The notes beneath the pieces were generated by a model that did not search any database, was not told where the DNA came from, and saw only the letters and a program-made list of their open reading frames with translations. The translations under genes and the position numbers were made by a program. Source: CAVTRI01 sp963737075 (GTDB lineage: Bacteria; Actinomycetota; Acidimicrobiia; Acidimicrobiales; Palsa-688). From it: a stretch of 64,000 nucleotides of DNA. The stretch spans positions 1 to 64,000 of the forward strand of contig CAVTRI010000002.1 of assembly GCA_963737075.1 (NCBI GenBank). The letters are read 5' to 3'. Numbering within the stretch: the first letter of the stretch is position 1; the number at the start of each line of letters is the position of its first letter. Positions 7,562 through 16,739 of the stretch are shown in pieces.

Positions 7562-8620
7562 TTAAAAGGAAAATGGCCGCTCGCCCGAGATAACCGATAT
7601 CGTGTTGTCTCCTGAATTGCTGACGTAGACGATATTCCTCAGCGGATCGGTCGCTATCCCAAATGGCTGGTTGCCGACCGGGACGGTCGCGGTCACCCTA
7701 TCGCTGTACCCGCTGATCACCGACACCGTGTTGCCGCCGGTATTGGCGACGTAGACGGCATTGGTCAGCGGATCGCTCTCTATCCCAGACGGGTTGCTCC
7801 CGACCGTGATGGTCGCGGTGACGGTATCCGCGTACCCGCTGATCACCGACACCGTGCCGTCACCAGAATTGGCAACGTAGATCCTATTGGTCAGCGGATC
7901 GGTTCTGAGCTCAAACGGGGCATTGCCGACTGGGATGGTCGTGGTCACCGTATCGCTGTACCCGCTGATCACCGACACCGTGTTGGCGGCCGAATTGGCA
8001 ACATAGATCGTATTTGCGAACGGGTTGGTCGCCACCCCGCTCGGATTGGTGTTGGCGCCGAGCGGAATCGTCGCCGTCACCGAGTCGGTTCTCCCGCTGA
8101 TCACCGACAGCGTGCCGGCGCCGAAATTGGCGACATAAACAGTATTGGTCAGCGGGTTGGTCGCCACGCCGATCGGGTTGGTGCCGACCGGGATGGTCGC
8201 GGTCACGGAGTTGGTTCTCCCGCTGATCACCGTGACCGTGTTGGCGAGGACGTCGGTGACATAGGCAGTGCTTGTCACCGGGTTGGTCGCCATGTCGTGC
8301 GGGGCGGTGTTGGCGCCGAGCGGAATCGTCGCCGTCACCGAGTCGGTTCTCCCGCTGATCACCGACACCGTGCCGGCGCCCACCGGAAAGGTGCCGGAGT
8401 CCGCCACGAAGGCGGTGTCGGTCACAGGGTTCGTCGCCACCCCCACCGGTGCGATGCCAACCGGAATGGTCGCGATTACTGCCGGACCCAAGCCGACCGG
8501 CGTGGCGGCAGCCGCTCTTGGTGCCAGGAACGTTGCCGCGACAACAGCTGCAAGGAGCATGGCGAGCCGGCGGTAAAGACAGCGCATCGCGGTTGATCGG
8601 CCGACGTTTGAACGGGTCAT
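7562..8620 (-). CDS. Secreted YVTN-repeat beta-propeller protein
   Basis: A 352-residue protein with a signal-peptide-like start (basic RRLAMLLAAVVAATFLAPRAAAA), followed by about seven tandem repeats of about 42 residues. Each repeat follows the pattern VGxxPxGVATNPxTNxxYVAN and GTVSVISGRTDSVTAT. This is the YVTN family of seven-bladed beta-propellers found in archaeal and bacterial surface proteins. The start at ATG 8618-8620 has a GGAGG site; a longer frame upstream lacks a signal. The repeats are also visible in DNA as recurring CGCTGATCACCGACACCGTG-like blocks every ~126-132 bases. The chain stops right after a VISG motif, so the last blade may be closed by N-terminal residues or be cut short. 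The role is unknown; it is probably extracellular. Confidence 0.85.
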   Translation of the reverse strand: MTRSNVGRSTAMRCLYRRLAMLLAAVVAATFLAPRAAAATPVGLGPAVIATIPVGIAPVGVATNPVTDTAFVADSGTFPVGAGTVSVISGRTDSVTATIPLGANTAPHDMATNPVTSTAYVTDVLANTVTVISGRTNSVTATIPVGTNPIGVATNPLTNTVYVANFGAGTLSVISGRTDSVTATIPLGANTNPSGVATNPFANTIYVANSAANTVSVISGYSDTVTTTIPVGNAPFELRTDPLTNRIYVANSGDGTVSVISGYADTVTATITVGSNPSGIESDPLTNAVYVANTGGNTVSVISGYSDRVTATVPVGNQPFGIATDPLRNIVYVSNSGDNTISVISGERPFSF

Positions 8621-9140
8621 GACTGCCTCCTTCTGCAACGAGAATAAGGTTCCGCAAGAACAGATGACCGCGGCTGCGGCCACACTGCGCTCAGCAACAG
8701 ACCCTGCTGCTGTTGCGGCGATGACGACGCCTTTCCGCCCTACCCATGTGCCGCCCCTCCATATCGGCTGGAAGCTTGCCATCACCGACGGCAACTATCA
8801 AGGGCGGTTCTCACGGTCCGTTACGCGGGCCGGGAGCTATGCGGCGTACCTGCTGGCAACCTCCAAGGGTGCCGCACAGACGGCTGCCGCATCCATAGCG
8901 CTTCGTGTGGCTTCCGGTCGCGCCCGGCGCACGACCGCGACCGAGCCGGACGCACCTGTCCCCGTAGGACCCCTACCGCCGGCGGAGCCACACCTTCCGT
9001 CCCTCGGCCGTCTACCGCGGAAACCATGATACGAAAGGGCACCTCCCGCGAGGGAAGGCCGCACCTAGGCGCAGCTCACCTGGTGGGCGGGTGTCAGTCC
9101 GCGCCCGCAGCGACGCTCCCCGGTGGGCGCCAGGCGCAGG
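8621..9140. other. Intergenic stretch, no gene recognised
   Basis: About 500 bases upstream of the beta-propeller gene. The strong ribosome site of that gene (GGAGG near 8627-8631 on the minus strand) is visible. I see no convincing coding frame and no clear promoter motif. The open frames present are GC-driven and lack family features. Confidence 0.4.
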
Positions 9141-9674
9141 GACCATCCAGGCCGCCACCCCCAGCGACGCCAGCTCCACCGACTCGGTGCTGAGAAAATG
9201 GCTGGTGGTCAGCTACAGCGGGCCCAGCCAAGCCGCCACGACGGTGACCAGCTGCGCTCGTCGCCCACCACCCAGTTCCCGGGCCACGGCGGCGCCCAAC
9301 ATCACCAGCGCCCCTCCCGTCGACGCCGGGAACACCGCCAGCGCCGGGGCGGAATGGCCGAACAACACGTCGGCCAGCCGGTACAACCACGGAACAAGCG
9401 GCGGCGTTGTCCACATAGCCGAATGCCAGATGGCAACCCGAGGACAATAGTAGAACTCATCACGATGCAAGCCGTACAACGAGGAAGTGGCCAACTGAAA
9501 CGCCACCTTGAGCACCGCCAAGACCGCCAGCGGCCACCACAACGGGGCCAGACCGGTCGGTGCCCGCTCCCTCGGCTGGACCTCCAGGTCCACTACCGCC
9601 GCGGTCACCGGCCCCGGCACCTCACGACGCCAGGAGCCATGCCCCGCCCCGTACCCTCCACCGGTGACACGCAA
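9141..9674 (-). pseudogene. N-terminal remnant of a GT39/ArnT-like membrane glycosyltransferase
   Basis: The minus strand encodes WWPLAVLAVLKVAFQLATS (first membrane segment), then GLHRDEFYYCPR, TTPPLVPWLYRLADVLFGHS and a hydrophobic region ending RRAQLVTVVAAWLGPL. The HRDEFYY and PPLVPWLYRL stretches are the catalytic-loop signature of dolichyl/undecaprenyl-phosphate-mannose-type (GT39, PMT-like) glycosyltransferases. A TAG at 9213-9215 ends the frame, and the same frame then reads LTTSHFLSTESVELASLGVAAWMV before similarity fades. Intact members have about 450-550 residues, so at least two thirds of the gene is missing. This is a degraded fragment. Confidence 0.68.
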
Positions 9675-10208
9675 GACCTACGACCCGGCCCGCGAGAAAG
9701 ATTGCCGACTCCCGCGTCGATCTGCCCCGCGCTGACTTCGGGAAAGAGCACCATCACCCGCCTCGACGACCCAAAAAACGCCGCTCTGCATTCGATGCAA
9801 CGGGACGCGGTGGTGAGTTGGCCCACCGCCTGTGCAGCTCCCTGCTCGCAGATGCGTGACAAATCCCGTCTCGACCGGTGGTTGGTCAACGAGGCAGTGA
9901 AGGGCAATGCGTCGGGCCTCGACGGAGTCGCAGTCGCTCACCGGCTGGCCGCTTGCACCCAGGCCATCGCAGTTCGCCGACGGATTGCGCTACCTGCTCA
10001 CGGGGATCGACCGCGACCGTCACGTTCCGTCCGCGGACGCCTGGTTCGCGAAATATTGGCGGAGAGACGATCCGGGGGTCAGCCGCGGTGGCCACCCCCA
10101 CTGGCGAGCATTCCCGCCGAAGGGGCACCGTTAGCCTGGGGCGCGTACCGGAAAGGCTCGATTCAACCAGCCCGCCGGCCGGCGTCGGTGGGTTAGAACA
10201 GAGTTCGC
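9675..10208. other. Gene-free stretch upstream of the antiporter
   Basis: About 530 bases in which I recognise no coding sequence. The open frames on both strands lack conserved motifs and sit beside the degraded glycosyltransferase, so this may be further decayed sequence. A promoter for the antiporter gene presumably lies near its right end, but no clear -35/-10 pair stands out. Confidence 0.4.
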
Positions 10209-11522
10209 ATGCCCGAGGTTTTTGATCCCAACACCGTGTTGCTGATCTTGGGGGCGGCGGCGCTGGCCCCGGTGGTAGCTGATCTTCGGCCAAGGCTTCG
10301 GCTTCCGGTGGTGGTGGTCGAAATCGCCTTCGGCATTCTGGTCGGACCGCACGTGTTGGGCTGGGCGCAGGACACTGAGCTGGTGGGATTTCTGAGCCAG
10401 TTCGGCCTGACCTTTCTGTTTTTTCTGGCCGGTATGGAAATCGATCTGCCCCATATTTGGGGGCGGCCGTTGCGACTGGCCACCGTGGGATGGGTGTTAT
10501 CGGCAGCCGCCGGGTTTGTCGTCGCGCTAATCCTTCGCGAGCTGGGTGTGGTGGTTTCCGGTCTCATCGCCGGTGCCGCCCTGTCCACGACCGCCCTGGC
10601 CACGATCATCCCCATCCTGCGGGATGCCGGCGAAACCCACACTCGATTCGGCCGGTACGTGGTGGCGGTCGGCGCGGTCGGCGAGTTCGGCCCCATCGTC
10701 ATGATCACCGTCCTGCTCACCGAAGGCCGGGGCGGGCGCGGTCACGTGGTGTCCGGGGCGCTGGTGCTGGCCTTCACCGCGTTGGCGTTCCTCGCCTTCC
10801 TCGTCGCCACCCGCCTACCCGATAGCTTCTGGGCCGTCGTGAACCGGACGATGGAGTCCAGCGGACAGCTCCCGGTCCGGCTGGCGGTGGTAGTGATGCT
10901 CGGACTGGTCGTGCTGGCCAGGACGTTCTCGTTGGACATCCTCCTGGGTGCATTCGCCGCCGGGGTTATCGTGGGGCTGGTAGCCAACGGACCGCAGTCG
11001 GGGGAGTTCCGGTCCAAGCTTGACGCGCTGGGCTACGGATTCTTCATCCCGATCTTCTTCGTGACCACCGGGATCACCTTCGACCTCACCGCCATCACGG
11101 GTAGCGTCGGCGGCGTTTTGCGCCTGGGCTTATTCCTCCTCCTGCTCTTGGCCGTCCGGGGGTTTCCGGTGCCCGTGCTCTACCGAAGCGACCTCAGCAG
11201 TCGCCAACTGCTTCCCCTCGCCCTCCTGTCGGCTACCGGCCTGCCGCTCATCGTTGCGATCACCACCATCGGTGTGGACTCGGGTCGCATGCGGTCCGTC
11301 ACGGCCAGCGCCCTGGTAGGGGCAGGCATGATCTCGGTGTTTCTCTTCCCCCTTTTGGGCTTGAGGGGTCTCAAGGTACCGAGGCACCTGGCGCCACCAG
11401 TTCGCAAACTCCACAGGCGAAGACCATCCAACGCAAATGAGGGGACCGTCCCCGAGCAAGCCAGCCACCAGCCGACATCGGACACCCAACGGCGCTGGAC
11501 CCGGCGTCTTCGGCGCCGATGA
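10209..11522 (+). CDS. Cation:proton antiporter, CPA2 (Kef/NapA-like) family
   Basis: A 437-residue integral membrane protein with about 12 hydrophobic segments. Family marks include EIAFGILVGPHVLGW near residue 40, FLFFLAGMEIDLPHIWGR near 75-90, TALATIIPILRDAGE, and GEFGPIVM near 160, which carries an acidic ion-coupling residue. Later come LDILLGAFAAGVIVGL and GYGFFIPIFFVTTGITFDL. These are typical of monovalent cation/H+ exchangers of the Na_H_Exchanger (CPA2) type, acting in Na+ or K+ efflux and pH control. No TrkA-N domain follows; the C-terminus is a short basic, probably cytosolic tail of about 40 residues. The ribosome site before the ATG is weak. It is a lone gene flanked by decayed DNA. 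Confidence 0.88.
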   Translation: MPEVFDPNTVLLILGAAALAPVVADLRPRLRLPVVVVEIAFGILVGPHVLGWAQDTELVGFLSQFGLTFLFFLAGMEIDLPHIWGRPLRLATVGWVLSAAAGFVVALILRELGVVVSGLIAGAALSTTALATIIPILRDAGETHTRFGRYVVAVGAVGEFGPIVMITVLLTEGRGGRGHVVSGALVLAFTALAFLAFLVATRLPDSFWAVVNRTMESSGQLPVRLAVVVMLGLVVLARTFSLDILLGAFAAGVIVGLVANGPQSGEFRSKLDALGYGFFIPIFFVTTGITFDLTAITGSVGGVLRLGLFLLLLLAVRGFPVPVLYRSDLSSRQLLPLALLSATGLPLIVAITTIGVDSGRMRSVTASALVGAGMISVFLFPLLGLRGLKVPRHLAPPVRKLHRRRPSNANEGTVPEQASHQPTSDTQRRWTRRLRRR

Positions 11523-12031
11523 CCAGCGGCGGGAGGCTACCCCTCGCCGGAGCAGGACACGCAGTCAAAACGGAATCGATGCCCTTCGGACGCGATGCGA
11601 AAGATCGCAATGCGGGGCGCAAGATGACCGTGGTCAGCCGTGTTGCATTTTTCGGCTGGTCCGGCTCGACCAAGACCCCTTCCGCTACTTCAGCCAGACA
11701 TTAGCCGTCGAAGTGGCCGTAAGCCCGGGCGAACCGATCATCCGGCAACTCCTCTAGGTCCTAGGCGCTTCATTCGGTTATCTATTCGACTATTTCCCGG
11801 CATGGCGGGGGAAAAGAGCAGTCGGGCGCCCCCTCCCAGGCGACCATCGAGTACGGAACGTCCTTTCCCTCGCAGCTGCTCGAGCATCGGACTCGGGGGT
11901 GCCTCGGCGTAACCGAGTCGACGATACTCGAGAATCGGCTGACGGTCAGTTGTCCTTCGACGATTTCTCGTCCCGGACCAGGTGTGGCATTCGTCGTTAC
12001 GGCGCGGCGGATCGCCCTGTTGGCGCAGGAC
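11523..12031. other. Gene-free stretch, probably decayed
   Basis: About 500 bases between the antiporter and an IS110 remnant. I recognise no gene, RNA or repeat. Its right end merges into the transposase fragment, so part of it may be degraded insertion-sequence DNA. Confidence 0.4.
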
Positions 12032-12229
12032 TATCACACCGCCGCCGCGCTGCTCATCGCCGCTGGGGACAGACCCGACCGTCTCCGCTCCTAAGCAGCG
12101 TGGGCCCATCTCTGCGGCGTGGCCCCGATCGAGGCGTCCTCCGGAAAGCGCACCCGCTGGCGGCTCAACCGCGGCGGGGACCGCCAAGCCAACGCGGCGC
12201 TGTGGCGGATCGTCATCACCCGCATGATC
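12032..12229 (+). pseudogene. IS110-family transposase C-terminal fragment
   Basis: One frame reads YHTAAALLIAAGDRPDRLRS, a TAA stop, then AAWAHLCGVAPIEASSGK, RLNRGGDRQANAALWRIV and ITRM. This is the Transposase_20 region of IS110-type transposases, in which CGVAPIxASSGK and LNRGGDRxAN are diagnostic. The internal stop and the loss of the N-terminal RuvC-like domain and the C-terminal Ser region show it is a dead fragment. No element ends are identifiable, as usual for IS110, which lacks terminal inverted repeats. Confidence 0.75.
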
Positions 12230-12256
12230 AGGCATAGCCCAGAGGCAGGGAATTGG

Positions 12257-13120
12257 CTATCGACACGAACCGGACTGGGGGCTGTCGCGGAAGCTCATTG
12301 TGCCCCTGCCGCCGCGCAAGGCTTCGAGCGGGTCGCGGACATCATCGATGTAGCCCAGAGCGTAGGCGCCTATGCGGTAACCGAGCAGCCGGAGAAGGTT
12401 GTCGTCGAGGGTCTCGGCGACCTCCCGTGGCACCGAGACGTACTGGTTCTCCTCCTGGCGCAGCCAGCCGACCACGTAGGTGATATTGGCCCCGATACGC
12501 ACCCCGTCGGTGTTATTGGCACCGCCTCCGTGGTACACCTTGCCCGTGTACAGCAGGCACGAGCCGGCGGTCATCTCGGCGGGCACGGTCTCGTCTATGG
12601 TGTGGTCCCTCGCGTCGGGCAAGTCCTGGGAGCCGGGAATGATTCGGGTTGCGCCATTCGCTTCGGTGAAATCGGTGAGCGCCCACATGGTGTTGCACTG
12701 CACGTGGTAGTCGGCCGGGAAGGGAAAGAAGTCGAATGCCCACTGATCACGGTGGATCGCCTGGGCCGGTTCACCCGGACCGATGGCAATCGTCTGGGTG
12801 AGGTGCAGCTGGTAGGTCGTGGCCCGCTCCAGGAGCCGGCCGGTGACGTCGAGAACGAACGGGTGTTGGACCAGCTGCCGGCTGGCGGGAGACCGGGCCA
12901 CCAGCGCTCCAGACCGGCGGGTTCGGGTCCCGGAAAACGCGTCACTGCCGAACGGCGTGGTTTCGATGTAGGGCCGCATCTCCTGCCACACCCGCTGGAG
13001 GGAGTCAGGGTCGGCGAGGTCGTCGACCACGACCGCGCCGTCACGCGCGAGAATCGCGTGCGCACGTTCGGGAGGCGAGTGGGCCGGGAGGTGGACAATC
13101 GTGCGGGTCGACAGCTCCAT
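12257..13120 (-). CDS. Phytanoyl-CoA dioxygenase (PhyH) family protein
   Basis: A 287-residue Fe(II)/2-oxoglutarate-dependent oxygenase-like protein. The N-terminal region HAILARDGAVVVDDLADPDS matches the PhyH entry motif. HRDQWAFDFFP supplies the HxD iron ligands and KVYHGGGANNTDGVRIG holds the distal His and the 2-oxoglutarate-binding Arg. GATRIIPGSQDLPDARD is the usual strand-turn between them. Members hydroxylate or halogenate small molecules and lipids; the substrate here is unknown. The ATG start has a GGAGG site (CCGGAGGCGTAC). It is a lone gene between an IS110 fragment and a gene-free stretch, so it may be an accessory acquisition. Confidence 0.88.
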   Translation of the reverse strand: MELSTRTIVHLPAHSPPERAHAILARDGAVVVDDLADPDSLQRVWQEMRPYIETTPFGSDAFSGTRTRRSGALVARSPASRQLVQHPFVLDVTGRLLERATTYQLHLTQTIAIGPGEPAQAIHRDQWAFDFFPFPADYHVQCNTMWALTDFTEANGATRIIPGSQDLPDARDHTIDETVPAEMTAGSCLLYTGKVYHGGGANNTDGVRIGANITYVVGWLRQEENQYVSVPREVAETLDDNLLRLLGYRIGAYALGYIDDVRDPLEALRGGRGTMSFRDSPQSGSCR

Positions 13121-13516
13121 GTACGCCTCCGGACACTACGAAGAAATTCTGAGCGTGTTTACCATCGCCGGCAGCAGCCGGCAACGGCGCCGCCCAGCCC
13201 CGCTAGCCGGCAGCCCTGTACGCCGACCACCACCCAAATCGCCTCCGCCGAGCGCCCGTAGCGGATCAGTACGCTCCAGTTGAGCCGTTGGCGGTGCCCC
13301 GACCTCGACAACCAGGGCAACCACGCGGCCGCCCACACTCATCGGCCCACCGCGCTGAGTCGGCTTCGGGTCCATCGGGCGGCAGGAATGCGAGCGGGGT
13401 AGGACAACACAAAGCCGGCGGTCTGGGCGAGGCTTGGACGGATCGATCGCGCTGAGCATTCTGGGATGGTTTATGCGGGCTCCGAAGGCCGTGTGGAACG
13501 CGGCGGCTTGACGTCC
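13121..13516. other. Gene-free stretch
   Basis: About 395 bases between the PhyH gene start and the end of the SRPBCC gene. The minus-strand open frame here carries no recognisable motif and no good ribosome site. Nothing structured stands out. Confidence 0.4.
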
Positions 13517-13990
13517 TCAGCCCGGCTGGTGCTCCCGGTTCTCTGCCATAGCGGCGAGCCGCTCGAGCGACGCCTGTAGCTTCACGGCTGTGGTCGCCCG
13601 CGCACGCGGGATCCGAGATCGATCTGTGAGCTCGGTCCAGTCATAGGTGTGGGTGACCAGCGTGCGCGACGGGCCCAGCGGTTCGAGTTGCCAGGCCCAG
13701 AGATGTCCAGGAGGGGACTTACCTTGCACCGCGGGTCGCCAAGCAATGCGGCGACCCTCTACGAAATCGACCACGTGGTTGTCCCGGATTCCGCCCCTTG
13801 TGAGCCGCATGGTGAATACGTCGCCGACGGCCCGCACGCGCTGTCCGGGCGCAGCTTCTTTCGAGTTGTCGTTGCCGTCCCAGCGAGGTTGCTGTGCCGG
13901 GTCGGCGATGAACTCGAAAATGCGGTCTGCGCTGGCTGCGATCTCGCGGTCCGTCGTTACGACTTGCCGAGGTTCCTTGCGGCCGGTCAT
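13517..13990 (-). CDS. SRPBCC family protein (polyketide cyclase/START-like)
   Basis: About 157 residues beginning MTGRKEPRQVVTTDREIAAS. The pattern DREIAASADRIFEFIADPAQ, then PRWDGNDN, VGDVFTMRL, NHVVDFVEGRRIAWRPA and a C-terminal helix (TTAVKLQASLERLAAMAE) is the helix-grip fold of polyketide cyclase/dehydrase-type SRPBCC proteins, which bind hydrophobic ligands in a cavity. The frame extends further upstream, but the family-typical start and the length of about 150 favour this ATG. It stands alone. Function cannot be specified beyond ligand binding. Confidence 0.78.
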   Translation of the reverse strand: MTGRKEPRQVVTTDREIAASADRIFEFIADPAQQPRWDGNDNSKEAAPGQRVRAVGDVFTMRLTRGGIRDNHVVDFVEGRRIAWRPAVQGKSPPGHLWAWQLEPLGPSRTLVTHTYDWTELTDRSRIPRARATTAVKLQASLERLAAMAENREHQPG

Positions 13991-14104
13991 GGACTCATCC
14001 AAGCATGAATGGTGCGCTGCCGGAGTAAGCGGATGCGTCGCAGACGGAATGCAGCCACCGACCCGCCCTGACCCTCGGGGACCAGCCAGCGTCAAGGCAA
14101 CCAT

Positions 14105-15440
14105 CTAGCAGGATGCGGAAAATCGGCTGCGGGGTGACCGCTGGGTGATCTGGTAGTAGTTGCGGGGGCCGAGGGCGGCCGGCAACAGGTCATGTCGCCG
14201 ATGGTGGGGTGGCGAGGCAATGCCGGTCCTGACCGGTCACGGGGGTGTCACGGTGTTGCGGTGTCGAGGGCGACGATTCGGATGACGTTGTAGATAGCGC
14301 CCGCCATGATGAACCACGCTCGGTTGCGTCGTTTGCCGATGTAGCGAAGCTTGCGCCCGCCGGCGACGGTCTTCATCCAGCCAAAAGGTTCCTCGATCCG
14401 TTTGCGGATCCGCTGGGAGACCACGTGACTCCGGTGTCGGGTGGTGCGCCCATCGATGGCGCTGTGCCGTCGGGTGGTGTTGGGCGCCACGTGCGGGGTG
14501 AATCCCAGGTCGCGCACCTCAGTCACGAACCCGGCGGCGTCATAGCCCTTGTCGGCAGCGAGCGTGCGCCGACGGCGCCGGGGTGGCTGTCGTCCCAGCA
14601 TGGCCAGGGCGGCGTCCCGCTCCGCGAACCCGGTGGCCTCGGTGAACTCCATGTCGACAATCAGGGCGTTGCGGTGCTCCATCAGAAGATGCCCGGCGTA
14701 GGCCAGCTTGGCTGGGCTGCCGTCGGACTTGCGGGCCAAGCGGGCCTCGGGATCAGTCGTGGACATATGCGTTTGGTTGCTGCGGGGCTGGCCCCGAAAA
14801 ATCGACCTCGGCGTTACGGCCCATCGGGCCAGCCGATCTTTGATCGGTGTCTTTGGGCTTGAAGCTCTTGTGCGACGCCCACGCCTCCAACAGGGTTCCG
14901 TCCACCGAGAAGTGCTCGCTGGAGACATAGCGGCGCAGCTTCGCCTGGGCCACCACGGCGGCGAAGAACCGATCTGCGATCTCATGGGTCAACAGGCGCT
15001 CCCGGTTCTTAGTGAACGTGGTGGGGTCGAACGCCTGGGCGTCGATGGGCAGGTCCAAGAACCACTTGAACAGCAGGTCGTAGTTCAACCGCTCACAGAA
15101 CGCCCGCTCCGAGCGGATCGAGTACAGCGCCATCAGGACCGTCGCCTTGAGCAGCTGCTCGGGCGGCACACTAGGCCGTCCCGTGGTCGCGTACATCACG
15201 CTGAACTCGCCATCCAACTCGCCCAAAACAGCGTCGACCACCGCCCGGATACGGCGAATCGGATGATCAGCAGGGATCATCTCCTCCGGGCTCAAGGTCG
15301 TCAACATCGCCAACTGCCGCTCCGGCACACCCCGCACCATCCACCTCCCGATTGACCAACCCCACAAGCATGCAGGACCCCGCCATCGAGCGCGAGCACC
15401 CTACGCATCGTCTACCAGGAGTTTTTCAGCGCCCTGCTAG
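14105..15440 (-). mobile_element. IS5-family insertion sequence, apparently complete with inverted repeats
   Basis: The element is about 1.34 kb. Its left end reads CTAGCAGGATGCGGAAAATC on the plus strand. Its right end read on the minus strand is CTAGCAGGGCGCTGAAAAAC, giving imperfect inverted repeats with 16 of 20 bases matching. CTAG occurs at both outer edges and may include a short target duplication (TA or CTAG). One transposase gene on the minus strand fills most of it. Family placement in IS5 rests on the transposase DDE domain. The frameshift in that gene suggests the copy is inactive unless frameshifting is programmed. Confidence 0.72.
14248..15340 (-). pseudogene. IS5-family DDE transposase with a frameshift
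   Basis: The N-terminal part reads LTTLSPEEMIPADHPIRRI (DUF772-type domain), then GRPSVPPEQLLKATVLMALY, ERLNYDLLFKWFLDLP, FTKNRERLLTHEIADRFF and FSVDGTLLEAWASHKSFKP. It continues to EVDF and then leaves frame. The other frame resumes with RGQPRSNQTHMSTTDPEARL, DKGYDAAGFVTEV, RKRIEEPFGWMKTV and YNVIRIVALDT. The shift falls on a run of five T (GATTTTTCGGGG on the minus strand); four T would give one continuous protein of about 364 residues. It could be an extra base or a slippery site. The first D (VDGT), second D (ADKGYD) and E (EEPFGW) of the DDE triad are present across the two parts. Confidence 0.8.
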
Positions 15441-15829
15441 AAGATCACGATTGTTATGGCCGCGACCCGTGTTGTCGGCCGACTCGAGGTGCCGAGGGGC
15501 GATAGACGTCACGAGGCGCCAGCATTGGCGGTCACGGGCTAAGAACTGGTCGGAAGTGTGGTTCCGCGCCGTGAGCCTGGGGGTCGGACCGAGAATCGGG
15601 CGGCGACAGACGCAGCCCAAATCGACCAGTCCCTGCTCCACGTGACCGGCCAAAAGGAAGCGGGTGGGAGGGAGCACGCACACTGCTAACAGCACGTTCC
15701 GGTCCAAGAGCCTGCAGGTAGTCACGTGGCTTCCCGTCCTGGCGCAGGAATGGAAGCCGCGGCGCGAGGAACTGCGCGCCGCGCCGGGACTTCCCGGCGA
15801 GCCGACCACAAGCAAGGAGGCAGGAAGCA
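15441..15829. other. Gene-free stretch between the IS and an ABC ATPase remnant
   Basis: About 390 bases with no recognisable gene on either strand. The right end holds the GGAGG ribosome site of the next (broken) gene at 15816-15820. Confidence 0.4.
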
Positions 15830-16025
15830 ATGACGAATCAGCCCGCAACGAGGGGGATCGTGGCCCGTGAGGTGTGCAAGTCGTTCGGCGCCCATGCGGG
15901 CTCGACAAGGTGAGCCTGACGTGGAACAAGGCACAATCCTGGCGCTGCTGGGTCCGGATGGCGCCGGCAAGACCACAATGGTTCGGATCCTTTCCACCCT
16001 GATCCCGGCCGATGCCGGCTTCATG
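15830..16025 (+). pseudogene. N-terminal remnant of an ABC transporter ATP-binding protein (DrrA-like)
   Basis: ATG with a good GGAGG site starts MTNQPATRGIVAREVCKSFG, then the coding frame is lost near GCCCATGCGGGC. A second frame carries LDKVSL, and a third carries DVEQGTILALLGPDGAGKTT (Walker A), MVRILSTLIPADAG, after which similarity ends. Two frameshifts and loss of the signature and Walker B regions show this is a dead gene. The Walker A context (LLGPDGAGKTTMVRILSTL) is that of multidrug/daunorubicin-type exporter ATPases. The third frame runs on into the Ddn-like gene downstream, which creates a misleading fusion ORF. Confidence 0.75.
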
Positions 16026-16082
16026 GGCATCTGGTCAAGTCGGCTAGAACTTGGTAGTTCGCCGTCAGTTCGGAGCCGCCTC

Positions 16083-16631
16083 ATGCCCGCAGATAGTCCT
16101 TCACATAGCCGGCCGGCTCCCCAGGAGCGAGTCGCAGCGCGGATCCTTCGGCTGTTCAACCCCCTTGCCCGCCGGCTGATCGCGGCCGGGGTGCCGACCG
16201 GTGCCCCGAATGTTCTCCTGATCGTGCGCGGCCGGCGATCGGGCATTGAGCGCACCACGCCGGTCGGGATGCTGGATCTCGATGGACAATGGTTCGTCCA
16301 GGCGAGCTACGGCACGGCCGGCTGGGCTCGAAACCTTCGAGCTGCCGGCGAGGCGACCGTCGTCCATCCCAACGGCCATCGCACTTCGGTCCAAGCCATC
16401 GAGCTCCCACCCGATGAAGCGGGTGCGATTCTTCGGCGCGCGCTCGAATCGTTCCGGCAGTTGCGCCTGCTTCGTGCGCTCCTGGGCTCACGCTGGAGGC
16501 CGCCCGTCGCCCTCCTCCGCCGATACCGGATTCGAATCGACGACACCCCCCAGGACTACGTCGACGGGGCTCGGCGGCACCCCCTCTTCCAGCTCCGACC
16601 CAACGCCTCGCAGGTGGGCATGCCCATCTAA
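16083..16631 (+). CDS. Ddn-type deazaflavin (F420)-dependent nitroreductase family protein
   Basis: From ATG 16083 the product has 182 residues. It reads ARILRLFNPLARRLIAAGVP, PNVLLIVRGRRSGIERTTPV, GMLDLDGQWFVQASYGTAGW, and ARNLRAAGEATVVHPNGHRT, ending with a PLFQL motif. The RSGxxRTTP, GTAGWxRNLRAAGEA and C-terminal HPxFxL elements are typical of the split-beta-barrel Ddn family. These proteins use coenzyme F420, common in actinobacteria, to reduce nitro and quinone compounds; some members bind only lipids or heme. The open frame extends 72 codons upstream into the ABC ATPase remnant, but those codons belong to the remnant, and this start fits the family length. Confidence 0.82.
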   Translation: MPADSPSHSRPAPQERVAARILRLFNPLARRLIAAGVPTGAPNVLLIVRGRRSGIERTTPVGMLDLDGQWFVQASYGTAGWARNLRAAGEATVVHPNGHRTSVQAIELPPDEAGAILRRALESFRQLRLLRALLGSRWRPPVALLRRYRIRIDDTPQDYVDGARRHPLFQLRPNASQVGMPI

Positions 16632-16739
16632 TCGGGTACGTACCGTATTGCCGAAGTCTGCGCCCGGCAGGTCCGCTTACCGCTATAACGTGGCCGTGTG
16701 GAATGCGGCCCGGGCTGCGGAAACTACCGGTGCGGGGGG

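Noticed and set aside
7562..8620. Regularly spaced repeats resembling a CRISPR array
   Set aside because: The repeats are coding (YVTN propeller units), spacing is about 126-132 bases, and the spacers are themselves similar.
8619..9029. A 136-codon plus-strand frame upstream of the propeller gene
   Set aside because: No ribosome site or conserved motif, biased composition, and it overlaps the signal and leader of the minus-strand gene.
12119..13261. A plus-strand frame of 380 codons across the PhyH gene
   Set aside because: It starts in the IS110 remnant and then runs antisense to a PhyH gene with intact iron ligands.
13136..13459. A 107-codon minus-strand frame after the SRPBCC/PhyH gap
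   Set aside because: Arg/Pro-rich sequence without any family feature or good start site.
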